64,000 nt of DNA from Proteiniphilum propionicum (lineage in GTDB: Bacteria; Bacteroidota; Bacteroidia; Bacteroidales; Dysgonomonadaceae): assembly GCF_022267555.1 (NCBI RefSeq), contig NZ_CP073586.1:434001-498000 (forward strand), written 5' to 3'. Positions 56,609 through 64,000 of the stretch are shown here, one piece after another. Below the pieces are notes generated by a model. It made no database searches. It had not been told where the DNA came from and saw nothing but the letters and a program-made list of their open reading frames with translations. Every line of letters begins with the position of its first letter. Within the stretch, counting starts at the first letter, position 1. A program made the translations under genes and the position numbers.

Positions 56609-58693
56609 TTACTGCCCGGTCGACTTTTTCAGGTAGTCGTAAATGGCTTGCTGAGCACGTACGGGGTGCGCGTCAAGCGTATTACTATCACGTTTAAACA
56701 CGTTCTGCAGGTTCTCGTCAACCCACACCGCACTCTGGTTATCGGCAAGCTGTATCTTCAGTATATCGATAATCTGTCTCTTTATATTCTCTGTGTAGAT
56801 AGGGAATGCCACCTCTATACGGCGATACAGGTTTCGCTGCATCCAATCGGCTGAAGTCAGAAAGATATTATCATCCCCTTCGTTAAAGAAATACCATACC
56901 CTGGCATGTTCAAGGTAAGCATCAACAATACGGGTAACAGTGATATTTTTGCTGAAAGGCTGATTTGGCACCAGACAGCAGATACCTCTGATAATCAAGT
57001 CGATCTTTACCCCTGCTTCGCTGGCACGATAAAGTTCGCTTATCATCACTTTATCCTCCAGGCTGTTCATCTTTAAGATAATATAACCTTTACCTCCATT
57101 TCTCACATGCTCAATCTCCCGCTCTATCATCCTGTGTATCTCAGGAAGCATATTAAACTGCGTTACCAGCAGATGTTTGAAACTGTGATTATGTGGTTTC
57201 CCCTCCAGTACCCTGAAGACCTCGTCAATATCTTTAATGAATTCTTTATTAGAAGTAAGCAATCCCTTGTCGGAGTATATGCGTGCGGTTTTTTCGTTGA
57301 AGTTACCTGTACCCAGATAAGCGTAACCCTTGAGCGGTTCCTTGGGGTCGTTACTTCGCTTACGCACATAAGCCAGCTTGGCATGAACCTTCAGGCCCGG
57401 CAGACTGTAAATAATTTTCACTCCCGCCTGTTGCATCAACTCAGAGGAGAGATAGTTGCTTACCTCATCGAAACGGGCTTTAAGCTCAACAAAGACCGTC
57501 ACTTTCTTCCCGTTCTTGGCCGCACTGATAAGACTGTTTATAACAGCAGAATTTTCGGCCACCCGGTACTGTGTAACCTTAATTTCCAACACTTTGGGAT
57601 CAAAAGCTGCCTGCATAAGGAAACGCAGTAGATAGTCGAACGACTGATATGGAAAATGAAGCAGTACATCCTGCTTTCGTAAAACTCTAAGGATAGAATC
57701 GTTTGTCTCCAACTCAGGCACACGAAGCGGTTGGGGCAGACTCTGCTTGAGGGAATTTCCAACCGGGTTAGGCAGTTCCATCAGATCAGACAAGTTAAGG
57801 TAACGCCCCGAGGGGAGTAGCTCCTCTTCCTCAATTTCATACGCTTCGCGAAGGTATTGCAGGAAATAACCGGGCATATCCCTGTCGTACTGAAACCGGG
57901 TAACTGCCCCTATCTTACGTTTGCGCACCTTCCGGAGAATCTTTACTGCAATATCGTTCTGATCCTCGTCCTCGAGTGAGAAATCTGCATCGCGTGAAAT
58001 CTTTATACTATAACAATCCCTAATATCATATCCCGGAAATACACTCTGCATGTTAGCCCTTATCACGTCATCAATAAACATAATGTAATAATTACCCCCG
58101 AAGGACGGCAGCTCAATGAATCGGGGTATATCTTTATATGGAATTTTCATAATGGCATAAGTATAGCTCAACTGATTAGTATTCCTCTTTTTTTTCTTCC
58201 TTGTAAGACTAATAACCTGGTAGATACGGCCATCCTGTATAAAAGAGTGAATATCATCCTTTTGGATAATCATCGGTTGCAGATAGGGGAATACCTCCTC
58301 ATTGAAATAATTCTTCACATAATCGCGGTGAAAATGCTCAACCTTGTCGGTCTGATACAACACAATACCATTCCTTTTCAATTCAGGAAGGATCATATTA
58401 TTAAAAATATTGTTATACTCCTTCTCCTGCGCAGTAACCTCACTGTTAATCTCCACAATGGTCTTCAATGCCTCTTCAACAGATTCATCGCGGTTGATGC
58501 TCCCCAACAGCGAACTGTGATAACCCGAAACACGAATCTTATAAAACTCCTCCAGGTTAGAAGAGTAGATTGAGAGAAACTTGATGCGTTCATAAACGGG
58601 CAAACGCTCGTCCCTTGCCTCCAAGAGTACTCTATAATTGAACGATAACCAGCTGATATCGCGCTTAAAGTAAGAATATTTATTATTTCCCAT
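56609..58693 (-). CDS. ppk1: Polyphosphate kinase PPK1
   Basis: A 694-residue enzyme that makes inorganic polyphosphate from ATP at the membrane. The start YFKRDISWLSFNYRVLLEARD is typical. The autophosphorylated His lies in GLKVHAKLAYVRKR, followed by YLGTGNFNEKTARIYSD; the second His region is in AYLEHARVWYFFN. Length matches the family. It is transcribed against rpoC and divergently from the phosphoesterase gene at 58837. A minus-strand TATTTTTG at 58726-58733 may be its -7 element. Confidence 0.97.
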   Translation of the reverse strand: MGNNKYSYFKRDISWLSFNYRVLLEARDERLPVYERIKFLSIYSSNLEEFYKIRVSGYHSSLLGSINRDESVEEALKTIVEINSEVTAQEKEYNNIFNNMILPELKRNGIVLYQTDKVEHFHRDYVKNYFNEEVFPYLQPMIIQKDDIHSFIQDGRIYQVISLTRKKKKRNTNQLSYTYAIMKIPYKDIPRFIELPSFGGNYYIMFIDDVIRANMQSVFPGYDIRDCYSIKISRDADFSLEDEDQNDIAVKILRKVRKRKIGAVTRFQYDRDMPGYFLQYLREAYEIEEEELLPSGRYLNLSDLMELPNPVGNSLKQSLPQPLRVPELETNDSILRVLRKQDVLLHFPYQSFDYLLRFLMQAAFDPKVLEIKVTQYRVAENSAVINSLISAAKNGKKVTVFVELKARFDEVSNYLSSELMQQAGVKIIYSLPGLKVHAKLAYVRKRSNDPKEPLKGYAYLGTGNFNEKTARIYSDKGLLTSNKEFIKDIDEVFRVLEGKPHNHSFKHLLVTQFNMLPEIHRMIEREIEHVRNGGKGYIILKMNSLEDKVMISELYRASEAGVKIDLIIRGICCLVPNQPFSKNITVTRIVDAYLEHARVWYFFNEGDDNIFLTSADWMQRNLYRRIEVAFPIYTENIKRQIIDILKIQLADNQSAVWVDENLQNVFKRDSNTLDAHPVRAQQAIYDYLKKSTGQ

Positions 58694-58811
58694 TGTAACC
58701 GGCTTGCTTTAATACATTTAATCTTCAAAAATACAAAGTTTGTTTGAATAAACTATTTTTTTGAGTCCTGGGTTACGGATGATTGTGAGAATTGTTTTGC
58801 CAAAAAAGCTT

Positions 58812-58819
58812 TATCTTTG
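58812..58819 (+). promoter_or_regulatory. -7 element before the YfcE-like gene
   Basis: TATCTTTG fits TAnnTTTG and lies 17 bp before the ATG at 58837. A TTG at 58792-58794 is 17 bp upstream, slightly closer than usual. Confidence 0.5.
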
Positions 58820-58836
58820 CTGCAAACGTAAAAAAA

Positions 58837-59331
58837 ATGAAAAAAATCGGGTTGCTTTCCGACACTCATGGGTATTGGGATGAGAAATTTGAAACCTACT
58901 TTGCACCTTGTGATGAAATCTGGCATGCGGGCGACATCGGTTCCACAGCTCTTGCTGACCGCTTTGAGGCATTGAAGCCTTTTCGGGCGGTGTACGGAAA
59001 TATCGACGATTACAAAACCCGTGTCGTCTATCCGCAGACCCTGCGGTTTACCGTAGAAAAGGTAGAAGTGCTGATGACCCACATCGGCGGCTACCCGGGT
59101 CGTTATGACCCGGCTATTCGTGCACAGCTCCTTGCTCATCCACCAAAATTGTTTATCTCCGGTCATTCGCACATTCTGAAGGTGATGTACGATAAAAAGC
59201 TGGACTGCCTGCACATGAATCCCGGTGCTGCGGGAAAGTATGGCTTTCACCGTGTACGTACGCTGCTCCGTTTTGTGCTGGACGCCGGCGACATCAGAGA
59301 CCTTGAAGTAATAGAGATCGGAAGGCAGTAG
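58837..59331 (+). CDS. YfcE/MJ0936-type metallophosphoesterase
   Basis: A 164-residue cytoplasmic phosphodiesterase. Metal-binding motifs are all present: IGLLSDTHGYWD (D-x-H), WHAGDIG (GD), YGNIDD (GNxD), MTHIGG (H) and SGHSHI (GHxH). Members hydrolyse phosphodiesters such as bis-pNPP in vitro; physiological substrates are mostly unknown. The start at 58837 places the first beta strand at the N-terminus; the longer frame from 58792 would overlap the promoter. It converges on the LysE-family gene with a 10-bp gap. Confidence 0.93.
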   Translation: MKKIGLLSDTHGYWDEKFETYFAPCDEIWHAGDIGSTALADRFEALKPFRAVYGNIDDYKTRVVYPQTLRFTVEKVEVLMTHIGGYPGRYDPAIRAQLLAHPPKLFISGHSHILKVMYDKKLDCLHMNPGAAGKYGFHRVRTLLRFVLDAGDIRDLEVIEIGRQ

Positions 59332-59341
59332 TAGAACATGG

Positions 59342-59977
59342 CTAAAAGAGGTCTGAGAACAGAGATAACACTATTCCCCCCACACCCAGTAACATTAATA
59401 TTAAGCCTACCGTAAGATTTAGCATAACCAATCCTCTCCGGTTAAAATGCCTGCTTAACATAGAGACAAAAGCTGTAAGAAAAAACCACCATAAAATTGA
59501 AGCAGCAATAAACGAAACCAGTCCTGCAATGAGAGAAACCCACCCGTCTGACAGAGGGTTAAACGAAAAACTTGCATTAAGCCCTATCAGCACAAGTATA
59601 ATTGCCGGGTTTGAAAACGTAAGAAAAAAAGAGGAGATAAAATCTTTCACATAACGCGTCTCCCGCGGAATCATATCAGTAATATGCCCTTTAAGTGGGT
59701 TGGAACGAAAAACAAACAAGCCGAAAATAATGAGAATAATGCTTCCTGCAATTTGAATCCATCGCTCATTATCAGTCAGAAAATCTGAAACAAAACTTAA
59801 CCCCACCACTGTGATCAAGGCGTATATGAGGTCCGACAAAACAGCCCCCATCCCTGACACTAATCCATGCTGACTTCCTCTGTTAAGCGTTCGTTGAATT
59901 ACCAGCATATTTATTGGTCCCATCGGTGAAGAAGTCAGGATGCCGATAATAAAACCTTTAGCAATCGTTTCTAACAT
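59342..59977 (-). CDS. LysE-family exporter
   Basis: A 211-residue inner-membrane protein with about six hydrophobic helices. The opening KGFIIGILTSSPMGPINMLV is the LysE/RhtB signature, and FFLTFSNPAIILVLIGLNA matches the second conserved region. Such proteins export amino acids or related small molecules; the substrate here is not known. ATG 59977 was chosen because it places the first helix at the N-terminus; the frame from 60028 adds a Cys/His-rich stretch not seen in the family. Confidence 0.9.
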   Translation of the reverse strand: MLETIAKGFIIGILTSSPMGPINMLVIQRTLNRGSQHGLVSGMGAVLSDLIYALITVVGLSFVSDFLTDNERWIQIAGSIILIIFGLFVFRSNPLKGHITDMIPRETRYVKDFISSFFLTFSNPAIILVLIGLNASFSFNPLSDGWVSLIAGLVSFIAASILWWFFLTAFVSMLSRHFNRRGLVMLNLTVGLILMLLGVGGIVLSLFSDLF

Positions 59978-60064
59978 AAATTGAAGTTTGCCTGAACAGC
60001 CTGTAGATTGATGCCTGCAAAGATACACTCATTATCATAACTGACAAAATGAGATTTTTAAGTG

Positions 60065-60085
60065 TTGACTTAACGAAAAAGTTCA
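60065..60085 (+). repeat. 21-bp operator-like direct repeat, copy 1 (purL promoter region)
   Basis: Identical over 21 bp to 60145-60165, with a start-to-start spacing of 80 bp. The unit (TTGACTTAACGAAAAAGTTC and one more base) is itself an imperfect palindrome, TGACTT/AAGTTCA. Confidence 0.75.
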
Positions 60086-60119
60086 AGCAAGTTTAGACTT
60101 TTTCTCGCCATGGCATAAT

Positions 60120-60133
60120 ACAAGTAAACTTGT
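60120..60133. promoter_or_regulatory. Palindrome between the purL repeats
   Basis: ACAAGTAAACTTGT is a perfect 6-2-6 palindrome. Its right half, TAAACTTG, is also complementary to CAAGTTTA at 60088-60095, so the region could form a larger hairpin. Confidence 0.5.
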
Positions 60134-60144
60134 CTTCTGCTCAC

Positions 60145-60174
60145 TTGACTTAACGAAAAAGTTCACTAACTTTG
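60145..60174 (+). promoter_or_regulatory. purL promoter overlapped by 21-bp repeat copy 2
   Basis: TTG (60145-60147) and TAACTTTG (60167-60174) are 19 bp apart, a full Bacteroidota promoter. The second copy of the 21-bp repeat (60145-60165) covers the -33 box and the spacer, so a protein bound there would block or steer RNA polymerase. Confidence 0.7.
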
Positions 60175-60259
60175 TCTCTCCATTCTGATTGACGGAAGGA
60201 TGGCCTTTCTCAATCTTCTTAATCTCATTCAAGTTCAGTAAATAATAAAAAGCAGAGAT

Positions 60260-63200
60260 ATGATTTCATTTTTCAGAACCCCCTCACAGAGCGTTATAGC
60301 CGTTCAGACAAAATCGGCATTCTCACCTGAAACAGAACTGAAGCTGGCATGGCTGTTCGGAGAAGCAGAGATGCTTGCCACTGAGATAGTAGACCGGCCG
60401 TTTGTCGGCCCCCGCCGCGAAATGATTACCCCCTGGAGTACCTGTGCGGTAGAGATCACACAAAATATGGGGATCGGGGATATCTCACGTATTGAAGAAT
60501 ATATTCCCCGGACGGAAGACAATGAAAATGATTTCGATCCGATGCTGCAACGCAAGTATGCAAGGCTGGATCAAACTATATTCAGCATCGACAGAAAGCC
60601 TGAAGAGATAGTATATATTGATGATATTGATACATATAACAATACAGAAGGGCTTGCGCTGAGCAGTGACGAGATCGATTATCTCAACTCCGTCAGCAAA
60701 AAGATGGGTCGCAAACTCACCGACAGTGAAGTATTCGGCTTTTCGCAGGTGAATTCGGAACATTGCCGGCACAAGATATTCAATGGCAAATTCATCATCG
60801 ATGACGAGGAGAAGGAGATGTCGCTATTTCAGCTAATTAAAAAAACTTCGTCTGTTAACCCGAACAGCCTGATCTCTGCTTACAAAGATAACGTGGCTTT
60901 TGTCCAGGGGCCTTTAATAGAACAATTTGCACCTACAAGCGGTGATAAACCCGATTTCTTCCAAACAAAAGATGTTGAGAGCGTGCTTTCACTCAAAGCC
61001 GAAACACATAACTTTCCTACAACTGTGGAGCCATTCAACGGAGCATCCACAGGTACGGGTGGAGAAATACGAGACCGCCTTGCAGGCGGAAAAGGATCTC
61101 TTCCCGTAGCTGGAACGGCCGTTTACATGACCTCCTATCCGCGACTAGAAGAAGATCGCACATGGGAGCAAACACTGCCTCCGCGAAAATGGCTTTATCA
61201 GACGCCCGAACAGATACTAATAAAAGCCTCCAACGGAGCATCCGATTTCGGCAACAAGTTCGGGCAGCCTCTTATCTGCGGATCAGTACTGACTATGGAA
61301 CACTTCGAAAACAACAAGAAATTTGGCTATGACAAAGTGATCATGCTTGCCGGAGGTATAGGTTATGCCAACAAACGCGATGCAAAGAAAGGAGAACCGC
61401 AAAGCGGAGAGAAAGTGGTAGTACTGGGCGGAGACAACTACCGTATCGGCATGGGCGGTGGCGCTGTTTCGTCTGTAAACACGGGCGAATATTCATCAGG
61501 GATTGAATTAAATGCCGTGCAGCGCGCCAATCCCGAAATGCAGAAGCGTGTGTCGAATGTTATCCGTGCTCTGGCAGAGTCAGATGACAATCCAATAGTC
61601 TCAATTCACGATCACGGTGCTGGCGGACATCTTAACTGCCTGTCAGAGCTCGTGGAAAAAACCGGCGGGGTAATTGATATTGACAAACTGCCTGTAGGCG
61701 ATGAAACACTTTCAGCTAAAGAGATAATAGGAAACGAAAGCCAGGAGCGTATGGGCTTGTTGGTTAAACAGCAGGATATTGAACGAATAGAGCGGATAGC
61801 TTCACGTGAACGTTCACCAATGTATGTTGTGGGAGAAACCACCGGCGATATGATGTTTACCTTCCGTCAGCCCGATGGCACCTGCCCTATCAGCATGGAG
61901 CTGGGAGATTTCTTCGGCAAGCCGCCGGCGACAGTCATGGAAGATAAAACCATTGAAGAGAGATACAGCGCTCCGGAGTATACCCAGGAGATGTTGGAGA
62001 CATATATAGAGAACGTTCTAAGGATGGAAGCTGTTGCCTGTAAGGATTGGCTCACCAACAAGGTTGACAGAAGCGTCACCGGAAGAATTGCCCGTCAGCA
62101 GTGCCAGGGCGAGATACAACTGCCCTTGAGCGACTGTGGCGCCATTGCCCTCGATTACAGGGGGTGTTCCGGCATGGCTACATCTCTTGGGCATGCCCCG
62201 ATGACAGCCATGATAGATCCGGCTGCAGGCTCTGTAATGGCCGTTGCCGAATCACTGACAAACATTGTTTTTGCACCACTTGCAAACGGTTTGCAGAGTG
62301 TCTCGCTAAGCGCCAACTGGATGTGGCCCTGCCGCAATCCGGGTGAGGACGCGCGACTCTACAAAGCGGTAGAGGCATGTTCCGATTTTGCCTGTGACCT
62401 GGGTATCAATATCCCCACCGGCAAAGATTCACTCTCAATGACTCAAAAGTATGGCGATGACAAGGTATTTTCTCCCGGGACAGTTATCATCTCTGCTGCT
62501 GCCGAGGTTATTAACATAAGAAAAATTGTATCTCCAGTATTGGCATATATAAGAGGAACCTACCTCTATTACATTGATTTTTCGTTTGATACGTTTAAGC
62601 TGGGAGGATCGGCTTTTGCACAGTCGCTGGGAAAGATTGGAGATGAGGCTCCAACGGTGAACGATCCGGAATATTTTAAGAACGCTTTCGCTGCCGTCCA
62701 GGAGCTGGTTAACCGTGGATTAATCCTTGCCGGCCATGATATTTCTGCGGGTGGTATTATCACCGCCATGCTCGAAATGTGCTTTGCAAATCCCAGGGGC
62801 GGGCTCGAATCACGGCTCGATAAAATCCGCCATGCCGACCTTGTTAAAATACTGTTCTCCGAAAATCCCGGTGTCCTTATTCAGGTTAAACATCACCGCC
62901 TAGTGGAGAAAATCCTGGGTGACTACGGTGTAGGCTTTGCAATAGTAGCAAGGCCTGTTGAAGAGCGCAGCCTGATTATTGAAAAAGATGGATTCCGGCA
63001 GGAGTTCAACATTGACAGATTGCGTGATATATGGTACAGAACATCATATTTGCTTGACATTAAGCAGAGTGGAGAAACATGTGCCGGACAACGTTATAAG
63101 AACTACGGGAGTCAGCCTCTTCAGTTCAATTTCAAACCATCTTTTACTGGAAAACTTGAGGATTTGGGTTTAAATCCAGATAGAAAGATAAAAACGGGAC

Positions 63201-63955
63201 TCACAGCTGCCATCATCCGTGAAAAAGGCACCAACGGAGAGCGTGAGATGGCATATGCGCTTTGGCTTGCCGGATTTGATGTGAGAGATGTGCATATGAC
63301 CGACCTCACATCGGGACGAGAGACACTTGAAGATGTGCGGTTTGCTGTATTTTGTGGCGGATTCTCCAATTCCGATGTTCTGGGTTCCGCCAAAGGGTGG
63401 GCCGGTGGTTTCCGGTACAATGAAAAGGCAAAAACCTCGCTCAGTAATTTTTTCGCCAGGGAAGATACACTCAGTCTCGGCATCTGCAATGGCTGCCAGC
63501 TGCTTATGGAGCTAGGGCTTATTTATCCTGAGATGGGCGACTCTCATCCCAAAATGGCACACAACCTGTCGCACAAGTTCGAATCGGCTTTTGTAAGCGT
63601 TGAGATTCCGAAGAACAGGTCGGTAATGTTCAAATCGCTCGAGGGCACAAAGCTTGGCATATGGGTGGCACACGGCGAAGGACGCTTTAATTTGCCTGAA
63701 CCTGAATCAGCATACAATATTGCAGCCAAATATGTGTATGATGAATATCCAGGCAATCCCAACGGCTCCGATTACTCAGTTGCTGCCATCTGTTCTCTCG
63801 ATGGCCGCCATCTGGCAATGATGCCCCATCTCGAACGGACTGTCTTCCCCTGGCAGAACGCCTGGTACCCACACGAATACCGGAAACATGAGGTCACCCC
63901 ATGGATGGAAGCATTTGCAAATGCACGGGAGTGGTTAAAATTAAGTGAAAAGTAA
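60260..63955 (+). CDS. purL: Phosphoribosylformylglycinamidine synthase, single-chain form
   Basis: A 1231-residue enzyme of purine synthesis, converting FGAR, glutamine and ATP to FGAM. The N-terminal and synthetase domains include VNSEHCRHKIFNGKF, KAETHNFPTTVEPFNGASTG and DHGAGGHLNCLSELVEKTGG. The C-terminal glutaminase domain has the nucleophile Cys1076 in GICNGCQLLMEL, with AHGEGRF and the HMPHLERTVFPWQ-like end (MMPHLERTVFPWQN). This is the large fused type of Proteobacteria and eukaryotes, found also in Bacteroidota, in contrast to the three-part PurSQL of Gram-positives. Upstream lies a promoter with repeated operator-like sequence. Confidence 0.98.
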   Translation: MISFFRTPSQSVIAVQTKSAFSPETELKLAWLFGEAEMLATEIVDRPFVGPRREMITPWSTCAVEITQNMGIGDISRIEEYIPRTEDNENDFDPMLQRKYARLDQTIFSIDRKPEEIVYIDDIDTYNNTEGLALSSDEIDYLNSVSKKMGRKLTDSEVFGFSQVNSEHCRHKIFNGKFIIDDEEKEMSLFQLIKKTSSVNPNSLISAYKDNVAFVQGPLIEQFAPTSGDKPDFFQTKDVESVLSLKAETHNFPTTVEPFNGASTGTGGEIRDRLAGGKGSLPVAGTAVYMTSYPRLEEDRTWEQTLPPRKWLYQTPEQILIKASNGASDFGNKFGQPLICGSVLTMEHFENNKKFGYDKVIMLAGGIGYANKRDAKKGEPQSGEKVVVLGGDNYRIGMGGGAVSSVNTGEYSSGIELNAVQRANPEMQKRVSNVIRALAESDDNPIVSIHDHGAGGHLNCLSELVEKTGGVIDIDKLPVGDETLSAKEIIGNESQERMGLLVKQQDIERIERIASRERSPMYVVGETTGDMMFTFRQPDGTCPISMELGDFFGKPPATVMEDKTIEERYSAPEYTQEMLETYIENVLRMEAVACKDWLTNKVDRSVTGRIARQQCQGEIQLPLSDCGAIALDYRGCSGMATSLGHAPMTAMIDPAAGSVMAVAESLTNIVFAPLANGLQSVSLSANWMWPCRNPGEDARLYKAVEACSDFACDLGINIPTGKDSLSMTQKYGDDKVFSPGTVIISAAAEVINIRKIVSPVLAYIRGTYLYYIDFSFDTFKLGGSAFAQSLGKIGDEAPTVNDPEYFKNAFAAVQELVNRGLILAGHDISAGGIITAMLEMCFANPRGGLESRLDKIRHADLVKILFSENPGVLIQVKHHRLVEKILGDYGVGFAIVARPVEERSLIIEKDGFRQEFNIDRLRDIWYRTSYLLDIKQSGETCAGQRYKNYGSQPLQFNFKPSFTGKLEDLGLNPDRKIKTGLTAAIIREKGTNGEREMAYALWLAGFDVRDVHMTDLTSGRETLEDVRFAVFCGGFSNSDVLGSAKGWAGGFRYNEKAKTSLSNFFAREDTLSLGICNGCQLLMELGLIYPEMGDSHPKMAHNLSHKFESAFVSVEIPKNRSVMFKSLEGTKLGIWVAHGEGRFNLPEPESAYNIAAKYVYDEYPGNPNGSDYSVAAICSLDGRHLAMMPHLERTVFPWQNAWYPHEYRKHEVTPWMEAFANAREWLKLSEK

Positions 63956-63972
63956 ACAAAGGAATTGTGAAA

Positions 63973-64000
63973 ATGACTCAGCCTGCTTTTGAACATATAA
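63973..64000 (+). CDS. Start of a further gene, cut by the window edge
   Basis: An ATG at 63973, 17 bp after the purL stop, opens MTQPAFEHI and runs to the edge with no stop. Only nine codons are visible, so neither the family nor the start is certain. Confidence 0.35.

Noticed and set aside
57107-57631. 174-codon + strand open frame
   Set aside because: It is antisense to ppk1, which is intact and highly conserved across the same bases; no start signal or family motif is seen.
60000-60259. Purine riboswitch upstream of purL
   Set aside because: No three-way junction with the conserved loop sequences of the purine aptamer could be found; the repeats look like protein sites.

Overview
The window is chromosomal DNA from a member of the Bacteroidota, most likely order Bacteroidales. 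Evidence: SusC/SusD pairs, ECF sigma/FecR pairs, S46 dipeptidyl peptidase, promoters of the Bacteroidota TAnnTTTG (-7) type, near absence of Shine-Dalgarno sequences, and a tuf-trnW-secE-nusG-rplKAJL-rpoBC cluster with typical protein lengths. The family cannot be resolved from the sequence alone.

Layout. (1) 1-17689, all on +: a truncated ECF sigma gene with its FecR anti-sigma gene, then a second sigma/FecR pair. These are followed by a TonB-dependent receptor with an STN signalling domain, a DUF4876-like lipoprotein, a DUF6850-like outer-membrane barrel, a membrane iron-sulfur protein with a degenerate HMA-like domain, an S46 dipeptidyl peptidase of the DPP7 type, a small lipoprotein and an M16 protease. 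It reads as a cell-surface-signalled uptake/proteolysis locus with no SusD; its substrate is unknown. (2) 18376-30666, all on +: ten tightly packed genes forming a phospho-signalling operon. They encode a pentapeptide-repeat protein, a four-zinc-ribbon protein, a membrane Ser/Thr kinase, a four-module CbxX/CfxQ-type AAA+ protein, a zinc-ribbon/FHA protein, an SH3-like/zinc-ribbon membrane protein, a PP2C phosphatase, an unknown protein, a SUKH-like protein and a Sel1-repeat protein. This is the best candidate for an undescribed system: a writer (kinase), an eraser (phosphatase), a reader (FHA) and an ATP-driven effector sit together, and a short [KR]T[LIA]R motif recurs in the kinase tail and the FHA protein. 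A 13-bp direct repeat flanks the operon. (3) 30667-33298: a gene-poor gap with a GC-rich hairpin and a minus-strand terminator, then a nitronate-monooxygenase-like enzyme, an RRM protein and an XRE regulator. (4) 33735-41199: a SusC/SusD locus with an EEP-family hydrolase and a sialate O-acetylesterase-like enzyme; a Fur-box-like palindrome lies upstream. (5) 41305-56535: rpsU with a long structured leader, a Xer-type recombinase, hpf, four tRNAs, tuf, tRNA-Trp, secE, nusG, the L11/L1/L10/L7-L12 genes, rpoB and rpoC. (6) 56609-64000: ppk (-), a YfcE-like phosphoesterase (+), a LysE-family exporter (-), purL (+) behind a promoter with repeated operator-like sequence, and the first codons of another gene.

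Regions 4-6 are mostly ordinary metabolism and gene expression. The accessory interest lies in regions 1-3, in the rpsU leader, and in the regulatory sequence before the SusC gene and purL. No insertion sequence, CRISPR array or rRNA was seen. All family assignments come from reading motifs by eye; no database search was run.
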